A program made the translations under genes and the position numbers. Shown piece by piece: positions 1 to 7,123 of a stretch of DNA of 17,206 nucleotides. The DNA lies in assembly GCA_025350365.1 (NCBI GenBank), contig JANXXY010000339.1, forward strand, positions 1-17,206, given 5' to 3'. The first letter of the stretch is position 1. Each line of letters opens with the position of its first letter. This stretch comes from Bacteroidales bacterium (GTDB lineage Bacteria; Bacteroidota; Bacteroidia; Bacteroidales; JAAUTT01). The notes beneath the pieces were generated by a model, which saw nothing but the letters and a program-made list of their open reading frames with translations, was not told where the DNA came from and made no database searches.

Positions 1-616
1 CATCGTTTTGAAAGACCAGCTCTTTATTGGCAATGATTAACTCCGCTGCCCGTTTTTCCTTCTCGTCATTTTGAAAGACCAGCTCTTTGTTGGCAATGAT
101 TAACTCCGCAGCTCGTTTTTCTTTCTCTTCGTTTTGAAAAACAAGTTCTATGTTAGCAATGCTTAACTCCGCAGCCCGTTTTTCCTTCTCTTCGTCTTGA
201 AAGGCCAGTTCCTTGTTAGCAATGATTAATTCTCCTGCCCGTTTTTTCTTCTCATCATTTTGAAAGACCAGTTCCTTGTTAGCAATGATTAATTCTCCTG
301 CTCGTTTTTCCTTCTCTTCGTCTTGAAAGACCAGTTCTTTGTTAGCAATGATTAATTCTCCTGCCCGTTTTTCTTTTTCTTCGTCTTGAAAAGCAAGTTC
401 TACATTAGCAATGATTAATTCTCCTGCCCGTTTGCCCTTCTCTTTGTCCTGAAAAGCAAGTTCAATGTTAGCGATGCCTAATTCTGCTGCCCGTTTTCCT
501 TTCTCTTCTTTTTGAAAAGCAAGTTCCTGACGAGCAATGATTAACTCCGCTGCCAGTTTTATATTCTCTTCTTTTTGAACAGCAAGTTCTTTGCGGGCAA
601 TAAACAACTCATCCAA
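1..616 (-). repeat. 63-bp in-frame tandem repeat array
   Basis: About 9.8 copies of a 63-bp unit, exactly in phase with the 21-residue protein repeat; for example the same 8-mer gaaagacc lies at 10-17 and 73-80. Units fall into two sub-groups in both DNA and protein. Units 4-7 read AGEL (GGAGAATTA), and units 8-10 read AAEL with GCGGAGTTA or close variants. The two units nearest the left edge differ at only a few bases, while the first unit is the most diverged. This pattern suggests stepwise duplication of blocks by slippage or unequal recombination. The array runs past the window edge, so the total copy number is unknown. Confidence 0.92.
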
Positions 617-634
617 TTTATTTTTGTTAGGCAT
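1..634 (-). CDS. 21-residue-repeat coiled-coil protein, N-terminal part (probable sensor kinase)
   Basis: Open reading frame starting at the ATG at 634-632 (MPNKNKLDEL) and running off the left edge after 211 codons without a stop. After six residues it is wholly built of a 21-residue unit with consensus AAELIIANKELVFQ followed by an all-polar heptad of N, D, E, K and R. Ten units are visible: a diverged first (residues 7-27), eight full ones (28-195) and one cut by the edge. No signal peptide or membrane segment is seen, so the start is cytoplasmic. It begins 10 bases after the stop of the hybrid histidine kinase, which carries the same unit, so the two are probably co-transcribed. From memory of the family, Bacteroidota proteins with this repeat usually continue into PAS and histidine kinase domains. 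That continuation is inference, as nothing catalytic is in view. Confidence 0.8.
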   Translation of the reverse strand, partial: MPNKNKLDELFIARKELAVQKEENIKLAAELIIARQELAFQKEEKGKRAAELGIANIELAFQDKEKGKRAGELIIANVELAFQDEEKEKRAGELIIANKELVFQDEEKEKRAGELIIANKELVFQNDEKKKRAGELIIANKELAFQDEEKEKRAAELSIANIELVFQNEEKEKRAAELIIANKELVFQNDEKEKRAAELIIANKELVFQND

Positions 635-644
635 GTTCTTTTTA

Positions 645-3600
645 TTAATTACTTAACCATACTCGCATCAAAGATAGCAAACGTTCTATATCAATAGGCT
701 TAGTGATATAATCGTTTGCGCCGGCATCAATGCAGTTTTGTTTATCGTCTTTCATGGCTTTTGCCGTGAGTGCAATTACAGGTAAGTCCTTTAACCTTCT
801 CTGTGATCGTATTTTTCTCATTGCTTCATAGCCGTCCATTTCGGGCATCATAATATCCATTAATACCAGGTCAATGTCCGAATGCATGTCCAACATATCC
901 AACGCATTTTTTCCATTATCTGCTTTTATTATTTCCATTCCGCGTTCATTTAATATTTTTGATAATGCAAATACGTTTCTCATATCATCATCGACCAATA
1001 ATATTTTTTTCATGTGGAATAACGCTTCTTTATCGTACAAATTACTTATAATCAATTGTTTTGATTTCGGTAGATTGCTTATCGTTCTATGCAGGAAAAG
1101 AGCGGTTTCATCCAGTAATCGTTCTTCCGATTTTACACCTTTTATTATAATGCTTTCTGCATAATTCTGAAGTTCATAGTTTTCTTCTTTCGTAAGCTCC
1201 TTGCCGGTGTATATAATAATAGGAGGAATGTTAATACCTGTTATATTTTTTAGTTTATGGATAAGTTCAAAACCATTCATGTCCGGCAAGCCAAGATCAA
1301 GTATGATACAATCAATATGGTTTTCCTGATAAATTGCCAGAGCATCCTTGCCGCTGCCTGCTTCAAAACATTTTACATCGCCATTGCCGATGAGTATACG
1401 CATTGCTTTTCTGGAAGTTTCATTGTCTTCGATGATGAGCAGGTTTTTTATTTTTCTGCTTACAAAATTTTCAATTCTGTTAAATGCATCCTCCAGTTCT
1501 TTTTTATTTATAGGTTTCATCAGATACTCCAAGGCTCCTTCTTTAATCGATTCCATCGAACGTTCCTTTGCCGAAATAATATGTACCGGAATATGTCTTA
1601 TGGATGGATTTGCTTTTAATTCGAACAATACCTGATGTCCCTTAATACCTGGCAGCCCCATGTCGAGAATGATCGCTTGCGGTTTGTGTTTTAAAGCCAA
1701 AAATAAACCATCTTCTCCGGTTGCTGCCGATAAACATTTGAATCCTTTTTTGTTGGCCTGTTTTAAAAGTATAGAAGCAAAATTCAGATCGTCTTCAACA
1801 ATAAGCACAACTTTATCATCCTTGGTAATGGTACTTCTGTCATCTTCAATGGTCGGATAATTAAGATATTTGGCAGTGTTTACCGAAAGTGGTTTATTCA
1901 CAGGCAGTTCTTTAGTAGTATCGGTTCTGGCAGGTTCCTGCTCGTAATGTATTTCAAACGGAATAATCACTGAAAAAGTGGAACCTTCATTGATTGTACT
2001 GTTCACTTTAATTTCGGCTCCTAATAATTTTGCAAGTTCACGTGATATAGAGAGGCCTAAACCCGTGCCTCCATACTTTCGTGAAGTTCCGCCGTCAGCC
2101 TGTTGAAAAGCTTCAAATATGGCCATTTGTTTTTCCTGAAGTATACCAAGGCCTGTATCGGTAACGGAAATAACAAATGTGCTTTCCGTAAAGGGGTCAA
2201 TACGTATATTTACACTTCCTTTTTCGGTGAATTTTATGGCATTGGATAAAAGATTTTTCAATATCTGATTTAAACGTTGTAAATCGGTACGGATGGATTC
2301 GGGCAATTCCGGGTCCAATTGGCAAGTTAACTTCAATCCTTTTTGTAATGCATGATGTTTAAAATTACGCATGAGCTCATCTGCAAATTTTCTCAATGAT
2401 ATGCTCTCAATATTTATTGACATTTTACCTGCTTCAATTTTAGAGAGGTCAAGAACTTCGTTAATTAATACAAGCAGATCGTGCCCACTTTTATAAATTA
2501 TTTCTGCACTTTCTATCTGTATGCTATCCAGATTTTTTTTTCTGTTTTCAGCTAAATCTTTTGAAAGTATAAGCAAACTATTAAGCGGTGTTCTTAATTC
2601 ATGCGACATGTTTGAAAGAAATTCCGATTTATATCTGCTGCTTATTTCCAGTTGTTTTGTCTTTTTTTCAATGTCGTTTTTTGCGGTTTCTACTTCTTCA
2701 TTTTTCATTTCCAATGCCTGGGTTTGTTCTTCCAGTTCCTCATTGGACATTTGCAATTCCTCCTGCTGTTGTTTCATATTTTGCGTTTGTTCTTCCAGTT
2801 CTTCATTCATATGTTTCAACTCTTCCTGCTGAGTTTGAAGCTCTTCGGCTTGAATGGCAAGTTCGTTATTGGCAATACCTAACTCCGATGCACGTTTTTC
2901 TTTTTCATCGTTTTGAAAGGCAAGTTCTTTGTTCGCTATTATTAACTCTGCCGCCCGGTTTTCCTTCTCGTCGTTTTGGTATGCCAGTTCTGTGTTTACA
3001 ATGGCCAACTCTGCTGTCCGTTTTTCCTTCTCTTCACTCTGAATTTGTGTTTCTTCAAGCAATTCCAAAATTTGTTTTCTGTCAATAGCTGAGTTTACGC
3101 TAATGGCAATAATGTCCATAGAAACATTAATAAATTCAATTTGTGTTTCGCTGAAGTTAGTTAGACTGCCAATTTCTATTACACCCAGTGTTTTACCTTC
3201 AAACAAAAAAGGAGTAACAAGCAGATGTTTTGGTTTAGCATTCAGAACAGATGAGGTTATACGTATGTGTTCTTCGGTTATATCCGTTAAAGAAATTGGT
3301 TTCTGTTCTCGTGCCGCCTGGCCTATTAACCCTTCATTTAATGTAAATTTTTCTTTTGTTTCTTTAGGAGATGCAAAGGCATATTGACCGCGAAGCACCA
3401 ACGTACTTTCTTTATCATTAAAGATGTAAACAGCTCCTATATTTGCTTTTAGGTATGTGCATAAAAAACTAATTGAATTGGTTGCCAGCTCTTCTATATG
3501 CTGCACTCCTATTAATTTTTCGCTAAGCTTCGAGTTACCGGTAAGTAGCCAGTTTTTACTTACGGTTTCCGCTTCGGCTATTTCCAGTGCTCTTAAATTT

Positions 3601-4214
3601 GTAGTAACTATATTGTATACAATAATAAGAATAACAACAATGATCAATATAAGGATTGCAAAAACAACATTAAAAGTTCCCGCATCGCTATCACTGGCTT
3701 TTTTTCGTTCGGCAATTAACGAATGTTCTATAGCCTGTGCCCTATCAATTATTTCTCTTATCCTATCTTCTATTCGTTTTCCTTCACCCGTAGCAACAAT
3801 TTCCCTCGCTCTTGCAAAATCCTTTTTTCGAATTTCTATGCTTCTGCTGAAATAACTATTTTGTTTTTTAAATTCTTTCTGAAGTTCCTCAATATTCTTT
3901 TGCTGATTAAGATTATCTTTTGTTAATTCCTTTACTTTATTAAGATGTTCAATTGCTTTTGCATTGGCATTTAAATAGGGTTCCAGAAAATTATCATCCC
4001 CAGTAATAACAAAGCCCCGCATGCCTGTTTCACCATCAATGGAAGTAACCAGTAATTGCTCAAATTCATACAATACCAAGTTGGTATGATTTATCATCGC
4101 ATTTGAAGCTATAAATTTCTCACTATTTTTAAAAGTAAAAATTGCAACTCCGAAAAGGATTAAAGCACAAGCAATAAATCCTAATAATATTTTTCTACTA
4201 AATGTAATTTCCAT
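645..4214 (-). CDS. Hybrid histidine kinase: CHASE3-GAF-HisKA-HATPase-three receivers
   Basis: Membrane sensor kinase of 1189 residues. Order: membrane segment about 7-27, CHASE3-type helical sensor about 35-175, membrane segment 181-203, GAF domain about 225-378, long coiled coil 380-525, HisKA with the phospho-acceptor His538 in SHELRTPLN, and HATPase with N box (Asn657), DTGLG (686-690) and GGTGLGL (715-721). Three receivers follow, with acceptor aspartates at about Asp851 (LDMGLP), Asp973 (LDLGLP) and Asp1120 (MDIMMP). The coiled coil holds two full and one partial copy of the 21-residue repeat of the next gene (residues about 400-455), then EEL-rich heptads. Receiver 2 ends in IIIKGVKS instead of the usual Lys-Pro turn, as I recall for this kinase family. 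It starts 4 bases after the cheB-like stop, so the two are surely one transcript. Ligand and output are unknown; no DNA-binding domain is present. Confidence 0.95.
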   Translation of the reverse strand: MEITFSRKILLGFIACALILFGVAIFTFKNSEKFIASNAMINHTNLVLYEFEQLLVTSIDGETGMRGFVITGDDNFLEPYLNANAKAIEHLNKVKELTKDNLNQQKNIEELQKEFKKQNSYFSRSIEIRKKDFARAREIVATGEGKRIEDRIREIIDRAQAIEHSLIAERKKASDSDAGTFNVVFAILILIIVVILIIVYNIVTTNLRALEIAEAETVSKNWLLTGNSKLSEKLIGVQHIEELATNSISFLCTYLKANIGAVYIFNDKESTLVLRGQYAFASPKETKEKFTLNEGLIGQAAREQKPISLTDITEEHIRITSSVLNAKPKHLLVTPFLFEGKTLGVIEIGSLTNFSETQIEFINVSMDIIAISVNSAIDRKQILELLEETQIQSEEKEKRTAELAIVNTELAYQNDEKENRAAELIIANKELAFQNDEKEKRASELGIANNELAIQAEELQTQQEELKHMNEELEEQTQNMKQQQEELQMSNEELEEQTQALEMKNEEVETAKNDIEKKTKQLEISSRYKSEFLSNMSHELRTPLNSLLILSKDLAENRKKNLDSIQIESAEIIYKSGHDLLVLINEVLDLSKIEAGKMSINIESISLRKFADELMRNFKHHALQKGLKLTCQLDPELPESIRTDLQRLNQILKNLLSNAIKFTEKGSVNIRIDPFTESTFVISVTDTGLGILQEKQMAIFEAFQQADGGTSRKYGGTGLGLSISRELAKLLGAEIKVNSTINEGSTFSVIIPFEIHYEQEPARTDTTKELPVNKPLSVNTAKYLNYPTIEDDRSTITKDDKVVLIVEDDLNFASILLKQANKKGFKCLSAATGEDGLFLALKHKPQAIILDMGLPGIKGHQVLFELKANPSIRHIPVHIISAKERSMESIKEGALEYLMKPINKKELEDAFNRIENFVSRKIKNLLIIEDNETSRKAMRILIGNGDVKCFEAGSGKDALAIYQENHIDCIILDLGLPDMNGFELIHKLKNITGINIPPIIIYTGKELTKEENYELQNYAESIIIKGVKSEERLLDETALFLHRTISNLPKSKQLIISNLYDKEALFHMKKILLVDDDMRNVFALSKILNERGMEIIKADNGKNALDMLDMHSDIDLVLMDIMMPEMDGYEAMRKIRSQRRLKDLPVIALTAKAMKDDKQNCIDAGANDYITKPIDIERLLSLMRVWLSN
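2850..3017 (-). repeat. 21-residue repeat copies inside the histidine kinase
   Basis: Encodes kinase residues about 400-455: unit TAELAIVNTELAYQNDEKEN plus R, unit AAELIIANKELAFQNDEKEK plus R, and a third that begins ASELGIANNELA and then merges into EEL/EEQTQ heptads. They match the units of the array at 1-616 in length, phase and sequence, including the DNA (for example cgtttttcttttt and gcaagttctttgtt blocks). The segment links the GAF domain to the dimerisation helix, where coiled coils carry signal by rotation or register shift. Confidence 0.85.
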
Positions 4215-4218
4215 TTTA

Positions 4219-4797
4219 TTATTTGTAAAGTTGGAGTTGGGTTAATTTTATTAATAAATTGATTATTCCTTCCAGGGATAAAATATAATCTACCTGCATA
4301 GCTGCAATTGCTGAAGCTGGCATAAAGCCGGATTCTGCTGTGGACGGATCCTGAGCAATTGTTAAACCACCGTATTCTTTTATTAGTTTCAAGCCTTTTG
4401 TCCCATCATTATTTGAGCCCGTTAGTATCACTCCAATCAATTTATTTTTATAAGCTTCGGCAGCCGATTCAAAAAGCACATCAATGGATGGTCTTGCAAA
4501 ATTTACACGTTCATCTATAGATAATGAAAATGTTTTATTTTTTTCGACAAGCAAATGATAATTAGGTGGAGCAATGTAAATTTTTCCATGTTCAATTTTT
4601 TCTTTTTCATCGGCTTCTTTTATTTCGAGATTGCTTTTATCATTTAAAAGTCTTATCCAAAGGTTTTCAGAATTCGCACTTATATGTTGTACAATAATAA
4701 TTGGAATATTAAATTCTTTTGGCAAAAGAGGAAACATGGTTTTCATCGCATTCATTCCGCCAGAAGAAACCCCTATTACAATTGCTTCATAATTCAT
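4219..4797 (-). CDS. CheB-type protein-glutamate methylesterase, stand-alone catalytic domain
   Basis: A 192-residue protein that is only the CheB catalytic domain; the usual N-terminal receiver is absent. The catalytic triad can be read by alignment with enteric CheB: Ser11 in IGVSSGG, His38 in IIVQHIS and Asp131 in ILTGSNNDGT. The conserved KIYIAPPNYHLL (about 72-83) and TIAQDPSTAESGFMP segments are also present. The family removes methyl groups from, or deamidates, glutamates of chemoreceptors. Without a receiver it cannot be switched by phosphorylation of its own domain, so control by the neighbouring kinase would have to be through contact or expression. It lies 4 bases before the kinase start and 212 bases after the cheR stop. 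The target is unknown because no receptor gene is in view. Confidence 0.92.
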   Translation of the reverse strand: MNYEAIVIGVSSGGMNAMKTMFPLLPKEFNIPIIIVQHISANSENLWIRLLNDKSNLEIKEADEKEKIEHGKIYIAPPNYHLLVEKNKTFSLSIDERVNFARPSIDVLFESAAEAYKNKLIGVILTGSNNDGTKGLKLIKEYGGLTIAQDPSTAESGFMPASAIAAMQVDYILSLEGIINLLIKLTQLQLYK

Positions 4798-4869
4798 TTA
4801 TTTTATTATTATTCGGTAAGAAAAATAGTTTTAATAACTGATCTTAGAGAAGTCAAATAGCTTATATTG

Positions 4870-4930
4870 GTCAACCCCAACCCCTTAAAAAGGGGCTATA
4901 ACTTAGTTCGAACTTGTTATAGGGTTTATA
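4870..4930. repeat. Paired inverted repeats between cheR and cheB genes
   Basis: Two adjacent inverted repeats. The first is cccctt (4881-4886), aaa, aagggg (4890-4895). The second is tataac (4897-4902) against gttata (4916-4921) enclosing the perfect palindrome agttcgaact (4905-4914), with one unpaired base. In front of the first lies the direct repeat aacccc-aacccc. It lies about 90-130 bases after the cheR stop and could end that transcript, but no U-run follows on the minus strand. The combination of a GC-rich short stem in AT-rich DNA looks like a dispersed intergenic repeat, which is inference from this single copy. Confidence 0.5.
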
Positions 4931-5009
4931 TACAATAAAAGTCCAACTTCAACTTTTCCTTTTGAAATGAAATTTGTCGCACGCTCAGTATGTTTTAGCC
5001 GATACATTT

Positions 5010-5834
5010 TTAATATTTCTTTTTAAATATTCGTTGTTGTTTATCCAACTCACTGTATTCTTCATGAAATTCAGAAAACCGTAAACTTTCTTTTGAACCC
5101 AAACATAAAATGCCACCATCAATCAAGCTGTCATAAAAAAGTTTTTGCACTTTATTTTGTAAATTTCTATCAAAATAAATAAGAACATTTCTGCATAATA
5201 TTAAATGCACCTCGGCAAATACACTATCTGTTACTAAATTATGATTTGCCCAAACTATATTTTTTTTTAGTGATTGATTCATGATAACGTTATTATCATC
5301 GGAAATATAATAATTCGAAAAAGATTCCTTACCTCCCGACAATTGATAATTGGACGTGTATTCTTTCATCATTTTGTTGGAAAAAATTCCTTGTTTCGCG
5401 TAGTTCAGGGCTTGTTGATTAAAATCTGTGGCATATATCGTAGTTCTGTCATACAAGCCCTCTTCCTGTAAAATAATCGACATTGAATATGCTTCTTCGC
5501 CTGTGGAACAGCCGGCATGCCATATTTTTATAAAAGAATAAGTTTTTAAAAGGGGTATAACTTTTTCCCTCACAGATCTATAAAAGCCAGGATCACGAAA
5601 CATTTCGGTAACCGTTATTGATAGATCCTGTAATAGGCTGGCACTAAATGTTTCATCATACAAAACCATCGATTGCATTTGAGTAATATTCTCTAGTCCC
5701 GACATTCTCAATTTGTTCATAATCCTGCGTCTGATGTGGGCTTCGGAATACTGCCTGAAATCATAACCGTATTTCTGATAAATAACTTCTAATAATGATG
5801 AAATTTCCAGTTCTGTTGTATCTTTATATCTCAA
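5010..5834 (-). CDS. CheR-type SAM-dependent protein-glutamate methyltransferase
   Basis: A 274-residue protein covering the full CheR fold. The N-terminal helical domain is about 8-75, followed by TVTEMFRDP (74-82). The SAM-binding loop is HAGCSTGEEAYS (106-117), with ATDFN (135-139) as the adenosine-binding acidic strand and LILCRNVLIYFD (211-222) as the conserved motif after the beta sub-domain. CheR methylates glutamates on methyl-accepting receptors using S-adenosylmethionine. There is no C-terminal TPR or other added domain. It precedes the CheB gene on the same strand, a pairing of opposing methylation and demethylation enzymes, but 212 bases with hairpins separate them. The start MRYKDTTELE fits the family; I saw no clear -7 box upstream. 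Confidence 0.93.
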   Translation of the reverse strand: MRYKDTTELEISSLLEVIYQKYGYDFRQYSEAHIRRRIMNKLRMSGLENITQMQSMVLYDETFSASLLQDLSITVTEMFRDPGFYRSVREKVIPLLKTYSFIKIWHAGCSTGEEAYSMSIILQEEGLYDRTTIYATDFNQQALNYAKQGIFSNKMMKEYTSNYQLSGGKESFSNYYISDDNNVIMNQSLKKNIVWANHNLVTDSVFAEVHLILCRNVLIYFDRNLQNKVQKLFYDSLIDGGILCLGSKESLRFSEFHEEYSELDKQQRIFKKKY

Positions 5835-6038
5835 TTTTATAAAGTAATTTTTATCATTTTGTTAAGTCGTTTATTATCTGTTATCAAGGTCAGGTTTAAG
5901 AGTATAAAGTTAACTAAATTTGCCTGTTTTAAATAATTATTTTTTGGCGGGAAGTAAAGTTAAATTGTATTTAAATAGTTACACAATTCTTGATAAAGTT
6001 TACAATATTCACACATTTTTTATTTCACCACTTAAGGA

Positions 6039-6320
6039 TTAGCCGGATGTCAATTTTATTTCTTTTTTAGCCATTTTGAAAAATTGTTGCAATTCATGTT
6101 TTCTTTCAGGCGACAGCTTATTCCATTTAAGCCCTTCTATTGCACCATCCAGCCCATATAATAAACATAAACATGCGCCAGGGTCGAGTTTTTGAAGCCG
6201 GATAAATGCTTGTTCGGTACCTATAGATGTAAGTTTTTCGAAAGAATCAATGCCAACTTGTATCAATTTGGCTTTGGTATCCTTACCTATGTTAATTTGA
6301 TTGAACAAATCACCAGCCAT
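6039..6320 (-). CDS. TfoX/Sxy C-terminal domain protein
   Basis: A 93-residue protein matching the TfoX C-terminal domain. Helix-rich features include the family pattern IGKDTKAKLIQVGIDSFEKL (about 11-30), similar to a helix-hairpin-helix-like turn, then FIRLQKLDPGACLCLLYGL (about 39-57) and WNKLSPERK. In Gammaproteobacteria, TfoX/Sxy is a co-activator of competence genes and has an extra N-terminal domain. Here only the C-terminal domain is present, which is common outside that group, and its role there is not established, so I would not call it a competence regulator. It stands alone: 718 bases from cheR on one side when its own length is excluded from neither unit, and a terminator separates it from the operon upstream. 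A TAAATTTG box lies 36 bases before the start. Confidence 0.85.
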   Translation of the reverse strand: MAGDLFNQINIGKDTKAKLIQVGIDSFEKLTSIGTEQAFIRLQKLDPGACLCLLYGLDGAIEGLKWNKLSPERKHELQQFFKMAKKEIKLTSG

Positions 6321-6356
6321 TTTTTTTTGATTTATAGAATAATTGTAATTTCAAAA

Positions 6357-6364
6357 CAAATTTA
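6357..6364 (-). promoter_or_regulatory. Bacteroidota-type -7 box for the TfoX-domain gene
   Basis: On the minus strand these bases read TAAATTTG, a full match to TAnnTTTG, 36 bases before the ATG at 6320. No TTG lies at the usual 17-23 base spacing; the nearest are at spacings 14 (6379-6381) and 25 (6390-6392). A direct repeat CAACTG-N5-CAACTG (plus strand 6379-6395) covers exactly the -33 region. Confidence 0.4.
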
Positions 6365-6400
6365 TCTATCCAAAGTGACAACTGGATGTCAACTGATAAA

Positions 6401-6437
6401 TAAAAAAAGGTTATGTTGGTTATGATTAAGATAACCT
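6401..6437 (-). terminator. Intrinsic terminator after the two-gene SDR operon
   Basis: Minus strand: arm AGGTTAT (6437-6431) pairs with ATAACCT (6414-6408), or alternatively GGTTAT (6436-6431) with ATAACC (6423-6418) around a 7-base loop. Either hairpin is followed within a few bases by a T-rich run (6408-6398). It begins 10 bases after the stop codon of the atypical SDR gene and isolates it from the TfoX-domain gene. Confidence 0.6.
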
Positions 6438-6446
6438 GCAATTCGC

Positions 6447-7112
6447 TTACCTCTGTCTGGCAAGTTCGATAATATCCAAAACCTCCAGAACTTTTTTGTG
6501 ATAACCCTTGTTCACACTGTTAATCATTGCTATACCAACTTCTGAAAGGGTGGAAACGTATTTAGGAAATATATACTTAAAAGCGGGAAATAGGGGTGAC
6601 AAATATTTATATGCTTTGTACGCATGTTTTAATCCTTCGGTAGGCATCATAAATGCTGGGCGGAACATGAAAGTCTGTCGAAATGGTAATTCCATCAGAT
6701 GGTTTTCAGTTTTGCCTTTTACTCTGGCCCACATGATCCTTCCTTTCTCACTGCTATCGGTGCCAGAACCGGATACATAACACACGGTCATGTCTGGATT
6801 CAGTCTGGCAAGAGGCCTAGCCAATGCCATGGTAAGTTCGTACGTCAGATAATGGTATTTTTCTTCGCTCAAACCAATGGACGATACTCCCATATTTAGA
6901 AAAGCAGCATTGTATCCCGCTAATTCACCTTCAATTTTACTGAAATCGGAAAAATCCCCGTGGATAATTTCCGTTAGTTTCGGATGTTGCACCTGACAGG
7001 GCCGGCGGTTTATCACCAGCACTTTTTCAACTTCAGAATGATTCAAACATTCGTGAAGAACACCTTCACCCACCATACCGGTGGATCCTGTTATAATTGC
7101 TTTTATTGTCAT
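6447..7112 (-). CDS. Atypical SDR, NAD(P)-binding epimerase-like protein
   Basis: A 221-residue Rossmann-fold protein. The dinucleotide-binding loop is TGSTGMVGEG (residues 8-17, GxxGxxG), with INRRP (34-38) after the second strand, where the arginines favour NADP. The region CYVSGSGTDSSEKGRIMWAR, then VKGKTE (about 111-136), corresponds to the SDR active site. At the usual YxxxK position it reads WARVK, so the catalytic tyrosine is replaced by Trp128 while Lys132 stays. This suggests a non-classical chemistry or a regulatory NAD(P)-sensing role, as in HTATIP2-like and NmrA-like relatives; that is inference. It follows the classical SDR gene by 11 bases, so the two form an operon, and a terminator follows. 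The substrate is not recognisable. Confidence 0.82.
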   Translation of the reverse strand: MTIKAIITGSTGMVGEGVLHECLNHSEVEKVLVINRRPCQVQHPKLTEIIHGDFSDFSKIEGELAGYNAAFLNMGVSSIGLSEEKYHYLTYELTMALARPLARLNPDMTVCYVSGSGTDSSEKGRIMWARVKGKTENHLMELPFRQTFMFRPAFMMPTEGLKHAYKAYKYLSPLFPAFKYIFPKYVSTLSEVGIAMINSVNKGYHKKVLEVLDIIELARQR

Positions 7113-7123
7113 GAGAATGTTTT

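Noticed and set aside
874..1860. Plus-strand frames opposite the receiver domains
   Set aside because: Low-complexity translations of the antisense strand of clearly conserved receiver domains.
2521..3088. Plus-strand frames of 76-166 residues opposite the kinase coiled coil
   Set aside because: They are antisense shadows of a biased, repeat-rich coding region: Phe/Leu/Ser-rich with no domain or start signal.
5915..5922. TAAATTTG on the plus strand, a full match to the -7 box
   Set aside because: It points away from cheR towards the 3' end of the TfoX-domain gene, and no plus-strand gene follows. Likely chance in AT-rich DNA.
6365..6392. TTGACA and TAGATA on the minus strand, a sigma-70-like promoter for the TfoX-domain gene
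   Set aside because: Bacteroidota use a different primary consensus, and the better match is the TAAATTTG box next to it.
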